DNA of 64,000 bases from Clostridium hydrogenum (GTDB taxonomy: Bacteria > Bacillota > Clostridia > Clostridiales > Clostridiaceae): the NCBI RefSeq assembly GCF_021432385.1, contig NZ_JAEACT010000004.1, positions 806,001 through 870,000 of the forward strand, given 5' to 3'. A program made the translations under genes and the position numbers. Numbering within the stretch: the stretch's first letter is position 1; each line of letters begins with the position of its first letter. Positions 44,681-52,947 of the stretch are shown here, piece by piece. The notes beneath the pieces are model-generated. The model was given only the letters and a program-made list of their open reading frames with translations, was not told the origin of the DNA and made no database searches.

Positions 44681-45104
44681 TATATAGTGAATTTGAAATG
44701 CCAAAATTAAAAATTCCAAATTTATCCTAAAGCCAATGATTTTCAATTCACAGTTCACGATGCACAATTCACAATGAAGGATGATTTTCTTCCGCTTTGC
44801 TACAGAAAATCTTATAACTTATTTTTGATTGCTTACGCAATCGCGTAATTACTGTTTTCAGCGAAGCTGACAACAGTTAAGTTTAAGATTTACCTGACGT
44901 AAGTTTATTAATATACAAAGTTTTATTGCACTACTATTGAAAGTACTTATACTAAGTTAAAGAACCTACATGGGCTTTACGCCCAAACCCCTAGTATGTG
45001 TATCATTCATTGTGCATTGTGAACTGTGAATTGTGAATTAAAAAAATTGTTATAAGGATACATTTGGAATTAGTAATTTATATTTTTGAAGTAATATATC
45101 TAGA
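44681..45104. repeat. Family C element, copy C10, with D-like insert
   Basis: GTG class on both sides (AATTCACAGTTCACGATGCAC; GTGAACTGTGAATTGTGAATT). Inside the right half, about 44943-45004, is an unrelated block with GGGCTTTACGCCC and 'cctagtatgtgt' that resembles a D element. One mobile palindrome has thus entered another. Confidence 0.7.
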
Positions 45105-45122
45105 GATAAACAGCTTTTAATA

Positions 45123-46250
45123 CTATTTTGCTAAAATTTCTCTTAAGTATTCACTTAACTCCTCAGCTGCTTTCCTATGAGCTAATACTCCTGGATGGCA
45201 TCTTGAACCAACTGTTTCTTCTGTTGTATTCGGAAGCTGAAACACTGTAATTTTGTTATCTCCAGTTTCATTAATAAAATTATCTATGGCACGATAGATT
45301 GAAGGCATCACAGGTATTCCGAGCATTCCATATACCCACACAATATGCGCTTTTTTATTATATTCTCTAAGCTTAATTAAAAAAGCCTTAATAGCATCTT
45401 CAAAAGCCTTCAAATCTTTATCATTGTAAGTACCATCTTCACTCAATCTCTGTTTATGTGTTTCTCCAGTTACTTCATCCTTCCACTCTGGTGAATTAAA
45501 AGCTTCTGCATCATTTGTCCCAAGATTAACAACAACTACATCTGGCTGCCAAGCAGAAAAATCATTTTGCTCAAAAGCACCTAAAGCTTTATTTTTTTCT
45601 CCAGTAAGGAGACCACAAACTTTATCATAATACTCTGGAATATTATAATGAGGATTGTTATCCCAACTTGTAAGAACTCCCCATCCACTCTGAGAAATAA
45701 CTCTATAATCCGCATTTAAGGCTTCTGCTGTCATATACGTATAATTATTTATTGCACTAAACCACATAGGAATCCATTCTTGCTCCTTTTTAGCTCCCAC
45801 TGTTCCTTCCCCAGAAGTAATGCTGTCTCCTATGAACTCAATTCTATATGGCTTTTCAGAAACAGGCAAAAATTCACCATTAAATTTTATTGCATGTATC
45901 TTTAAAGAACAATCAGGATCTCCATTCATGGCTTGTACCTCTCTTACAATCCGGAGATTTTTAACATCATTTTCATCCATATTCCTAAATATACAAACCC
46001 AGTATCTTCCCGCAATTAAAATTTGTCTGCTTACAAGGGCAGAATCTACAAGTACACTAATCCAAGGTTCATACATATCATAATCTACCTCAACCTCAAT
46101 CCAGAGTTCTGAGCCCTTTACATTTAACTCAATACCACTTCCCGTCCAAAATAAAGTTAGTGGTGAAAGACTTCCTGCTACTCTCCCGTGAACCTTTAAG
46201 TTTTTAATATCCGACAGCATATATAGCTTTAAACTTTCATTTTCTTTCAT
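45123..46250 (-). CDS. Carbohydrate esterase family 2-like SGNH hydrolase
   Basis: 375 residues: N-terminal beta-sandwich (about 20-125) and C-terminal SGNH/GDSL domain with GDSIT (S143), GTND (about 245) and the catalytic HPG (about 353). This bipartite layout is that of CE2 acetylxylan esterases, which remove O-acetyl groups from xylan or xylo-oligosaccharides. There is no signal peptide, so it acts on imported oligosaccharides. GGGGGACGGG precedes the ATG. It lies 20 bases after the GH30 gene and forms an operon with it and the GH113-like gene. Confidence 0.88.
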   Translation of the reverse strand: MKENESLKLYMLSDIKNLKVHGRVAGSLSPLTLFWTGSGIELNVKGSELWIEVEVDYDMYEPWISVLVDSALVSRQILIAGRYWVCIFRNMDENDVKNLRIVREVQAMNGDPDCSLKIHAIKFNGEFLPVSEKPYRIEFIGDSITSGEGTVGAKKEQEWIPMWFSAINNYTYMTAEALNADYRVISQSGWGVLTSWDNNPHYNIPEYYDKVCGLLTGEKNKALGAFEQNDFSAWQPDVVVVNLGTNDAEAFNSPEWKDEVTGETHKQRLSEDGTYNDKDLKAFEDAIKAFLIKLREYNKKAHIVWVYGMLGIPVMPSIYRAIDNFINETGDNKITVFQLPNTTEETVGSRCHPGVLAHRKAAEELSEYLREILAK

Positions 46251-46270
46251 TTTACCCGTCCCCCATAATA

Positions 46271-47611
46271 TTACTTTTCTACATAAAACGTATTTATTGA
46301 ATGTGATTTTACACTTGCCGAAAAACTTTCCCCATTACACTCAAATGTAAAGCTTCTATCATTATCCATGGCATTTCCAACTATAACTACTAAATCACCA
46401 TTAGGATTTTCAAATACAACTGAATTTGATGTCCAATGTCCACTTGTCACAACTTTTCTTGCCCCTGGCTTTACAAAATGAGAAAAGTGTTTCATAACAT
46501 AAAATTCTGGCTGATAAACAACTTTTTTTGTTTCTTCTTGTACTGTTATCATGCTATTTTGCTGCCATCCCCAAGTACTAACTCCGCCTTCCGGTAATAC
46601 CATGTTCCAATATATATAACTCTCTACACCATGTTGAAAATAATGCCAGAATAGTCCAAATACATATTCTGCATGTTGCCAACTATTTTCTCCATTTCCG
46701 CATTCATTTTCTGTTTGCATTAGCCTTATTTTTGGATAACTCAATTCTGTTTGTTCAATTACATGCTTTCCACCCCATTGAAAGCCTACTCCAGAAATAT
46801 ACTTACGAGCATCCTTATCTGCTAAAACCGTATTAACATATTGATCATAAAATTCAGAAAAAGAAGCACATCCAGGCATTGATACTTGAAAATCAACAAA
46901 TGGACCATTTATAGTTCCTAGCCATATCTCAGCAGCTACTTTTTTTTCTTTCATTTGTGGTCCCAAGTAGTATTTAACAAAATCTCTAAGCTCTTTCCCA
47001 CTCCACAAGCATGATGGAAATTTTTGATCTGCCATTGGCTCATTTTGAATGTGAACCTGATCTACTTTCACTCCCTCTTTCTCATACTTTTCTAAAAACT
47101 TTATAAAATAATTTGCATATGCCTTAAGCGTTTTGTCTTCCCATTTCAATTTTCCGTAGTTATATGTACGTTTTGTCTTCATCCATATTGGAGGACTCCA
47201 CGGAGAAGCAAATAGTGAGATTTCAGGTTTTCTTTTTATTGCCTCTTTAATGTATGGAATTAAATATTCCTTATCTCTTTCAATTGAAAAATTCTTTAAT
47301 TCGTAATCATCTGGAGTTTCATCATAACTATACCATTCTAAAGCATAATCACTAGCACCCATAGGTAACCTCCCGACATTAAAAGAACATCCTTCCTCGT
47401 TAAATAAATCATCTAAAATCTTGTTTCTAGTTTGGTTATCTAACTTTTTTAGGGTCTCCCATCCAGCTTCATTAAAGCACCCACCAAATCCTTTAACTTT
47501 TTGTTTTCTCTCACTTGTAACCTCTAAGGTGTCTTCGTATTTTTCGCTTTTTAATTCGCCTTCCTTCCAAAATTCTTGTTCATTGCTATAAATATATTTA
47601 ATCACTTTCAT
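46271..47611 (-). CDS. Cytoplasmic GH30 beta-glycosidase
   Basis: About 446 residues. GH30 core without a signal peptide; acid/base E191 in VHIQNEPMA, nucleophile E301 in MQTENECGNG, and the family FGGCFNEAGWE near residue 45. It differs from the secreted GH30 of the cluster and resembles glucosylceramidase-type or xylosidase-type GH30 enzymes. It is probably a beta-xylosidase or similar acting on oligosaccharides after uptake. The start at 47611 is preferred over a GTG at 47620. It is the middle gene of a three-gene operon behind the AraC gene. Confidence 0.88.
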   Translation of the reverse strand: MKVIKYIYSNEQEFWKEGELKSEKYEDTLEVTSERKQKVKGFGGCFNEAGWETLKKLDNQTRNKILDDLFNEEGCSFNVGRLPMGASDYALEWYSYDETPDDYELKNFSIERDKEYLIPYIKEAIKRKPEISLFASPWSPPIWMKTKRTYNYGKLKWEDKTLKAYANYFIKFLEKYEKEGVKVDQVHIQNEPMADQKFPSCLWSGKELRDFVKYYLGPQMKEKKVAAEIWLGTINGPFVDFQVSMPGCASFSEFYDQYVNTVLADKDARKYISGVGFQWGGKHVIEQTELSYPKIRLMQTENECGNGENSWQHAEYVFGLFWHYFQHGVESYIYWNMVLPEGGVSTWGWQQNSMITVQEETKKVVYQPEFYVMKHFSHFVKPGARKVVTSGHWTSNSVVFENPNGDLVVIVGNAMDNDRSFTFECNGESFSASVKSHSINTFYVEK

Positions 47612-47678
47612 TATCTTCACCTCTTTAAATATTTTTCATAGTATTTTTATGCAAATTTACTTTCAAGTTTCAAATACT

Positions 47679-48614
47679 TTATCTTTCATAATACTTTTTT
47701 ATAACTTTTTCTGCTGGTTTTCCATACACTTCGTATCCCTTATCCTTTTCGGCTCTACTTAAGGAATACTGTTTCCATGCCCAATCCCACATTGCAAAAC
47801 CAGAAACCCATTTTCTTTTAAATGTGGCCTCAAACATAGCTTCATACCATTCTGCTTGCTCAGCTAAATCAACATTTCCTTCCTGGCACCAATCATTTGG
47901 GACAGCAGAAGAACCTTTGGTTGACATGCATCCAGCTTCTGCAAAGAAAAACGGCTTATTAAATTTTTTAACTACCTTTTCAATACGATCTAATTCCTTT
48001 TCCCAATCTAAAAGTGGATAATAACCGCTTGAAGAAATCACATCTATGCAATCCCACCACTTTACGTTGTGCTCTTGGTATTTATCTGTATTGTAGGATA
48101 TTAAGTTATGATACACGCCCCTTATATCTGCTATAAGCTTTCGCCACTCCTCTTCTCTTCTTTCTGACATAACCATCTCACAACCAGCAATAAACATTTC
48201 GCAGCCCATTTTTTCCGCAATTGCTGCATAATGAAGCTGAAAATCTGTATATGCTTTAAACCAATTACTCCATTTTGGCTCACAATGAACATCTTCATCA
48301 AAGAAATTAATATGTGCTCTCCAGGTTCCATTCTTACAATTTACTGTTGGCTTAAGCGCTACTCTAAGCCCTATTTTTTTTGCATACGCTATAATATCTT
48401 CCAATTCCTCATCTGATACTGTTGAATTTGAAGTATAACAAATCTCTTCTGACTGTGGAGTATCCTGCAAACCATTTGGCACAAGTATTATAAAATTGAT
48501 TCCAACTCTCTCTTTTAAATTATCTAAACTTTTATAAGCTTCTTTATTTTTATAGCTTCCCCTTCTTGCAAAAGGTGCAAAAGTAAATCCCTTAATAAAC
48601 TCCAAAAAATTCAT
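47679..48614 (-). CDS. GH113-like glycoside hydrolase
   Basis: 311 residues of (beta/alpha)8 fold. The N-terminus KGFTFAPFARRGSY and the two catalytic candidates E146 in IAGCEMV and E226 in FFFAEAGC match the GH113/beta-mannanase-type pattern. There is no signal peptide. It may cleave manno- or other beta-linked oligosaccharides. AAGGAG touches the ATG at 48614; a TTG at 48605 has normal spacing, so the true start may be there. It is first gene of the operon divergent from the AraC regulator. Confidence 0.75.
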   Translation of the reverse strand: MNFLEFIKGFTFAPFARRGSYKNKEAYKSLDNLKERVGINFIILVPNGLQDTPQSEEICYTSNSTVSDEELEDIIAYAKKIGLRVALKPTVNCKNGTWRAHINFFDEDVHCEPKWSNWFKAYTDFQLHYAAIAEKMGCEMFIAGCEMVMSERREEEWRKLIADIRGVYHNLISYNTDKYQEHNVKWWDCIDVISSSGYYPLLDWEKELDRIEKVVKKFNKPFFFAEAGCMSTKGSSAVPNDWCQEGNVDLAEQAEWYEAMFEATFKRKWVSGFAMWDWAWKQYSLSRAEKDKGYEVYGKPAEKVIKKYYER

Positions 48615-48718
48615 CTCCTTAGTCTATTCTATATACATATAACTATATCAATTTGCTTTTCCATCTGATATAATACAATTGTTTAAAAATGGAATGAATC
48701 TATTTTATGGAGGCTGCT

Positions 48719-49600
48719 ATGAATTATTTATTTGAAGAAAATAATATTTTAACTTCACCTTATGAAGCCTTTTTATTTGATACAAAACATGATGGCTTTC
48801 CTGTAAAAGCTCATTGGCATTATTTCATGGAAATTATTTTTATGATTAAAGGAACCGCTATAATAAATTGCAATGACGAAGAATACACCTTGGAACCTGG
48901 TGACTTAATTTTATTTCACCCTCAAGCAGTGCACGCAATTTTTACAGCTTCACAGGAACCGCTAAAATATGATGTGCTTAAATTTGATATAAATAGTTTA
49001 AATATAACTATCAGCAATACTTCAAAGCTTAGTGCAATTTTTAAATCTGCAATAAATGATCCCGCTGCACCCATTTTACTTCCTGCAAAATTATTTAAAA
49101 ACTTTTCCTTAGATAATATACTTAACAGCTGTATTGAAGAAATATTAAATAAAGATTATGGATATGATATCCGCTTTCAAGCTTTAGTGTCCTCACTGTT
49201 AATTGAAATTCTTAGAATATGGAGAAGAAATGGTTTTAATACAAATACTACTGCTTTAGTTGCATCAGACACGGATTCCTTGTATACGATTTTACAATAC
49301 ATAGACGAGCATTCTCATGAGACTTTAAAAGTGGAATATTTAGCTGAAAAGTGCCATATGAGTTATTCTTATTTTGCGAAAAAATTTCATGAACTATATG
49401 GACAATCTTGTAAGGATTACATTGAATTTATAAGGATAAGCAAAGTTAAGGATTTGCTATTATTTACGAATTTTGATTTAAACTATATAAGCCAAGAGAC
49501 AGGTTTTGCAGATTGCAGTCATTTAATACGCACTTTTAGAAAAAAGACAGGTGTAACACCAAAGCAATTTAGGTTGAAGCATACTATAACAAAAATGTGA
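48719..49600 (+). CDS. AraC family activator of the xylan cluster
   Basis: About 294 residues. An N-terminal cupin (HWHYFMEIIFMIKGTAIINCNDEEYTLEPGDLILFHPQAVHAI) is followed by the double AraC helix-turn-helix (VEYLAEKCHMSYSYFAKKFHELYG; INYISQETGFADCSHLIRTFRKKTGVTPKQFR). AraC proteins with this cupin sense a sugar or sugar derivative. It is divergently oriented from the GH113/GH30/CE2 operon across a gap of about 100 bases, so it is likely its activator. The start at 48719 follows GGAGG; an upstream ATG at 48707 overlaps that site and is disfavoured. Confidence 0.9.
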   Translation: MNYLFEENNILTSPYEAFLFDTKHDGFPVKAHWHYFMEIIFMIKGTAIINCNDEEYTLEPGDLILFHPQAVHAIFTASQEPLKYDVLKFDINSLNITISNTSKLSAIFKSAINDPAAPILLPAKLFKNFSLDNILNSCIEEILNKDYGYDIRFQALVSSLLIEILRIWRRNGFNTNTTALVASDTDSLYTILQYIDEHSHETLKVEYLAEKCHMSYSYFAKKFHELYGQSCKDYIEFIRISKVKDLLLFTNFDLNYISQETGFADCSHLIRTFRKKTGVTPKQFRLKHTITKM

Positions 49601-49626
49601 AATCAAATTTATTAATTTGGGCCGCT

Positions 49627-50709
49627 TTAAATTGGCACACTTTTAGGTAATTCGATATTAATCGCAATTTCATTATCATTGCATTCTGCCCAAATTTTTC
49701 CCCCATGAAGCTCAATGATTTTCTTCGATATAGGCAGTCCCAGTCCAGAACCTTCAATTTCAACATTTCTAGATTTATCGATTCTATACATTTCATCAAA
49801 CATTTTTATTAAATCTTCTTTACTAATATTATCCCCTTCATTAACAAAGGAAAGCTTAATAACTTTATCTTCATCTGACATTATAATTTTAAAAATAGAA
49901 TTTTTATAACTATACTTTTCCACATTTTTTATTAAATTTTCAATAACTCTAATGAATTTTTGAATATCAATTTCACAGATTAATTCATTTTTGGTACATT
50001 CAATTTCAACCTTTATATCCTTTTCTGATAAAAATAAAACATGTTCCCCAACTATTTGATTTACTAAAACTGCTATATTAAATGGAACTTTATTTAACTT
50101 TACATAGTTATTTGAAAGCTTGGTGTATTCAAAAAGTTCTTCAATTAATTTTTTTAAACTTTTACTTTTTTCATAAGCTACTCCTAAAAACTCCTGCTGC
50201 TTTTTTGTAAAGTTTTCTTTATCACTATCAAGAAGCTCCATATATCCAATTATAGATGTTAAAGGTGTTCTTAAATCATGTGAAACTGCAACAATCAATT
50301 CATTTTTAGCTTCTTCCTGCTTTTTTTCCTTTTCATAATTCTCTTTAAGCCTTTCGGACATTGCATTTACATCCTCAGCTAATCTGGCAATTTCATCTCC
50401 TCCCTTTATTTTTATAGGATTTAGGTATTGTTGAGTTTTTATGCCTTTAACACTTTCTCCTATATATTTCAAATACTTAATACGCCCATTAATTGCAATA
50501 AAAAAAACAACTACAAAAGTTACTAATCCTAATGCTAAAAATGCAAATCCCAAAGCAACCCCATATTGAGCATAATATTTAGGACCCAGATTAAATACAT
50601 TTTCTATTATACTTGCTAAAGATATCGTAACAAAATAACTTATTATAATATCAATAGGAATTAAAATTAATAATTTTACCATTATATTATTAATCCACAT
50701 TTTTTTCAT
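49627..50709 (-). CDS. Sensor histidine kinase (VanS/BceS-like length)
   Basis: 360 residues, two membrane helices (about 11-34 and 50-73) with a short external loop, HAMP, HisKA with H144 (VAVSHDLRTPLTSIIGY) and HATPase (IENLIKNVEKY, NEGDNIS, GSGLGLPISKKI). The short extracellular loop suggests membrane or ligand sensing through a partner. It overlaps the response regulator by four bases (ATGA), so they are coupled. The group of genes upstream (methyltransferase, VTT protein) suggests a membrane-stress role. Confidence 0.93.
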   Translation of the reverse strand: MKKMWINNIMVKLLILIPIDIIISYFVTISLASIIENVFNLGPKYYAQYGVALGFAFLALGLVTFVVVFFIAINGRIKYLKYIGESVKGIKTQQYLNPIKIKGGDEIARLAEDVNAMSERLKENYEKEKKQEEAKNELIVAVSHDLRTPLTSIIGYMELLDSDKENFTKKQQEFLGVAYEKSKSLKKLIEELFEYTKLSNNYVKLNKVPFNIAVLVNQIVGEHVLFLSEKDIKVEIECTKNELICEIDIQKFIRVIENLIKNVEKYSYKNSIFKIIMSDEDKVIKLSFVNEGDNISKEDLIKMFDEMYRIDKSRNVEIEGSGLGLPISKKIIELHGGKIWAECNDNEIAINIELPKSVPI

Positions 50710-51389
50710 ATCTTATACCCAACTCCCCAAACAGTTTTAACGTATTTCGGATTTTTAGGATCTAGCTCAATTTTTTGTCTGAGATTTGTTATATGAACCA
50801 CAACAGCAGTGTCTGCTACTGCAAATTGCTCATTCCAAATACTCTCATATAGTTTTTGAACCGAAAAAACCATTCCTCTATTTTTAGCTAAGCATTCTAA
50901 TATGTCAAACTCCTTTGGTGTAAGCTTGACCTTTTCTCCCCTTACTATAACTTCATGTGTATCAAAATTAATAGTTAAATCTTCAATAGTAACAATGCTA
51001 CTGTTTTGAGGTTCTGTATTGAACTTTTTATATCTTCTAAGTTGCGCCTTTACCCTAGCTATCAGCTCCATGGAACCAAAAGGTTTAGCGATATAATCAT
51101 CAGCGCCTACTGTTAATCCTTCTATCTTATGGATTTCTTCATCTTTTGCTGATAAAAATATTATAGGCATAGTATAGTTTTCTCTAATTTTCATACAAGC
51201 ACTTATACCATCCAAAACTGGCATCATAACATCTAGAATAACTAAATCAAATTTATTTTCATTAATTATAATTAAAGCTTCAGCTCCATTAGCAGCTTCT
51301 TTAACATTATATCCCTCATTTTCAAGGTAAACTTTGATTAAGTTACGAATACTCTTGTCATCATCTACAACTAAAATATTTGCTTTCAT
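50706..51389 (-). CDS. OmpR-type response regulator
   Basis: 227 residues: receiver with D9/D10/D53 (LVILDVMMPVLDG), switch S/T (IIFLSAKDEEIHK), K in YIAKPFG, and an OmpR/PhoB winged helix ending KTVWGVGYKI. It lies directly upstream of its kinase with a 4-base overlap and downstream of the methyltransferase, in one transcription unit. Confidence 0.94.
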   Translation of the reverse strand: MKANILVVDDDKSIRNLIKVYLENEGYNVKEAANGAEALIIINENKFDLVILDVMMPVLDGISACMKIRENYTMPIIFLSAKDEEIHKIEGLTVGADDYIAKPFGSMELIARVKAQLRRYKKFNTEPQNSSIVTIEDLTINFDTHEVIVRGEKVKLTPKEFDILECLAKNRGMVFSVQKLYESIWNEQFAVADTAVVVHITNLRQKIELDPKNPKYVKTVWGVGYKI

Positions 51390-51448
51390 ACACCTGTTCC
51401 TTTTCTAAAATTAAATATCCATTGTAAAAATGGTCAATATTTTTTGCC

Positions 51449-52006
51449 TTAATTTTTGCACTTCAAGACATAAGCTGGTGGTAGATTTAAAAACACCTTT
51501 TTTCTTATAATTTTATCAAAATATGTCCTAAAAAGCTTCATTTTAAATAAAGAATATTGAAAAGTTATAAATTCACCTTTACCTTTTAGTATTTCTTTTG
51601 TAACTAATAATATTCTTCTGCTCATAGCATCAGGTAAACTTGCAAAAGGAAGCCCTGAAACTATGTAGTCAACCTTATTAATCTTATAGTTATTTAAATG
51701 TTGCTTTAAGTTTTCCGCCGAATCATTTATGAGTATGAAATTAGGCTTGTCCTTAAACTTTTCTTTTAATATTTTATAAAATTCTGCATTATATTCTATA
51801 GCAATAAATATAGTATTATCTCTTTTTTTATTTAATATTTTTTCTGTAAAAGCTCCTGTTCCTGGTCCATATTCAACTATACATGAAGCATTAAAAAAAT
51901 CAATGTCTTCAACCATCTTATATGCTAATTTTTTTGAGCTTGGCGCTACTGCACCTACTGTTCTTGGATTTTTTATATACTGTTTTATAAAATTACTAAT
52001 ATCCAT
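51449..52006 (-). CDS. rRNA-adenine-dimethylase-like / phospholipid-type methyltransferase
   Basis: 185 residues. SAM motif VEYGPGTGAFTEKIL (about residues 44-58). The NPRTVGAVAPSSKKLA lead-in is typical of class I methyltransferases of the PmtA / RrmJ-like group, which methylate phospholipid head groups or quinones. It differs from KsgA by lacking the full N-terminal extension. The substrate is unknown. GAGGGG precedes the ATG. It belongs to the row VTT protein - methyltransferase - regulator - kinase, all minus strand. Confidence 0.8.
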   Translation of the reverse strand: MDISNFIKQYIKNPRTVGAVAPSSKKLAYKMVEDIDFFNASCIVEYGPGTGAFTEKILNKKRDNTIFIAIEYNAEFYKILKEKFKDKPNFILINDSAENLKQHLNNYKINKVDYIVSGLPFASLPDAMSRRILLVTKEILKGKGEFITFQYSLFKMKLFRTYFDKIIRKKVFLNLPPAYVLKCKN

Positions 52007-52088
52007 TTTATCTTACCCCTCTATTTTAATATGTGAGTAGTATAAAATACAAATATTAAGCTTTTACCAAGATAAATATTAAGAATTA

Positions 52089-52721
52089 TTAAGACGCCTT
52101 AATTCTATTCCATATATAAAACGTATAGTATGATACAAAAGCAATTGCAAGAACCGCAAAAACTTTAAAAATAAATGTATTCTGAAGCCCATTTCCTAAA
52201 AAACCATATAAAAATATCATAGGTGCATCCGCCATTACTGTAACTAAAATGCATTTTTTATAATTTAGCTTTATACTTGCAGCTAAAACAGTAATTAAAT
52301 CTGAAGGAGTTACTGGACAAGCTATTCCCAATGCTAACACTTTATAACCGTGTTTTTTAATGATTGCTAAGTTCTCTTTATTTTTTTCTAGAAATTCTTC
52401 TCCTAGTAATTGTTTTTGAAAAAACCTTCCAACTACATACATAATACTTTGTGAAATTGCCAAAGATACGACTGATAAAATAAAGCCTTCATATGGACCA
52501 AATATCATACTTCCACAAATAATGAAAATGGTTTGAGGAATAAAGAATACTACCCTTACTGTTGATAAAAATACAAATAGACATCTCATTTTAATTGGAT
52601 TATTCCCTATAATGGCATTAATTTTATTTAAGTCTGTTGTAACCAGTCCAAGCCTATGTAATACACATACAACTGCTGTCCAAAAAATTAAAATCATTAT
52701 TATTTTATTCTTTCTTTTCAT
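52089..52721 (-). CDS. VTT/TVP38-TMEM64 family membrane protein
   Basis: About 210 residues with five or six hydrophobic segments. The VTT core is recognised (FIPQTIFIICGSMIFGPYEGFILSVVSLAISQSIMYVVGRF at about 60-100), with the family's G/F-rich re-entrant loop. These proteins act in membrane lipid homeostasis or scrambling, by analogy with the TVP38/DedA superfamily. The start at 52721 (after GGAGG) is chosen over ATG 52733, which lies within the ribosome site. It is first in a minus-strand unit with a lipid-type methyltransferase and a two-component system. Confidence 0.85.
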   Translation of the reverse strand: MKRKNKIIMILIFWTAVVCVLHRLGLVTTDLNKINAIIGNNPIKMRCLFVFLSTVRVVFFIPQTIFIICGSMIFGPYEGFILSVVSLAISQSIMYVVGRFFQKQLLGEEFLEKNKENLAIIKKHGYKVLALGIACPVTPSDLITVLAASIKLNYKKCILVTVMADAPMIFLYGFLGNGLQNTFIFKVFAVLAIAFVSYYTFYIWNRIKAS

Positions 52722-52875
52722 ATTAACCTCCATTGTTAAAAAAATATGCTCAACTACAATTGCACACTACATTCTTTTGTGTAGCTTTCATTTTGATATT
52801 CTAAATTAATTCTTTTAAGATTTTGCATATAAAATTATTAAGATTTACTAAGATTTTGCTATCCTATACAAACAA

Positions 52876-52923
52876 ATATAGCCAGTCAAAGTGACTAAAC
52901 ATATCACTTTAACTGGCTATATA
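52876..52923. terminator. Stem-loop terminator between hscC-like gene and VTT gene
   Basis: ATATAGCCAGTCAAAGTGA pairs with TCACTTTAACTGGCTATAT around an 8-base loop, near perfect over about 19 bp. It follows the Hsp70 gene stop and shields the VTT unit. Confidence 0.8.
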
Positions 52924-52947
52924 TACTATTAACTATATTTATTCTAA

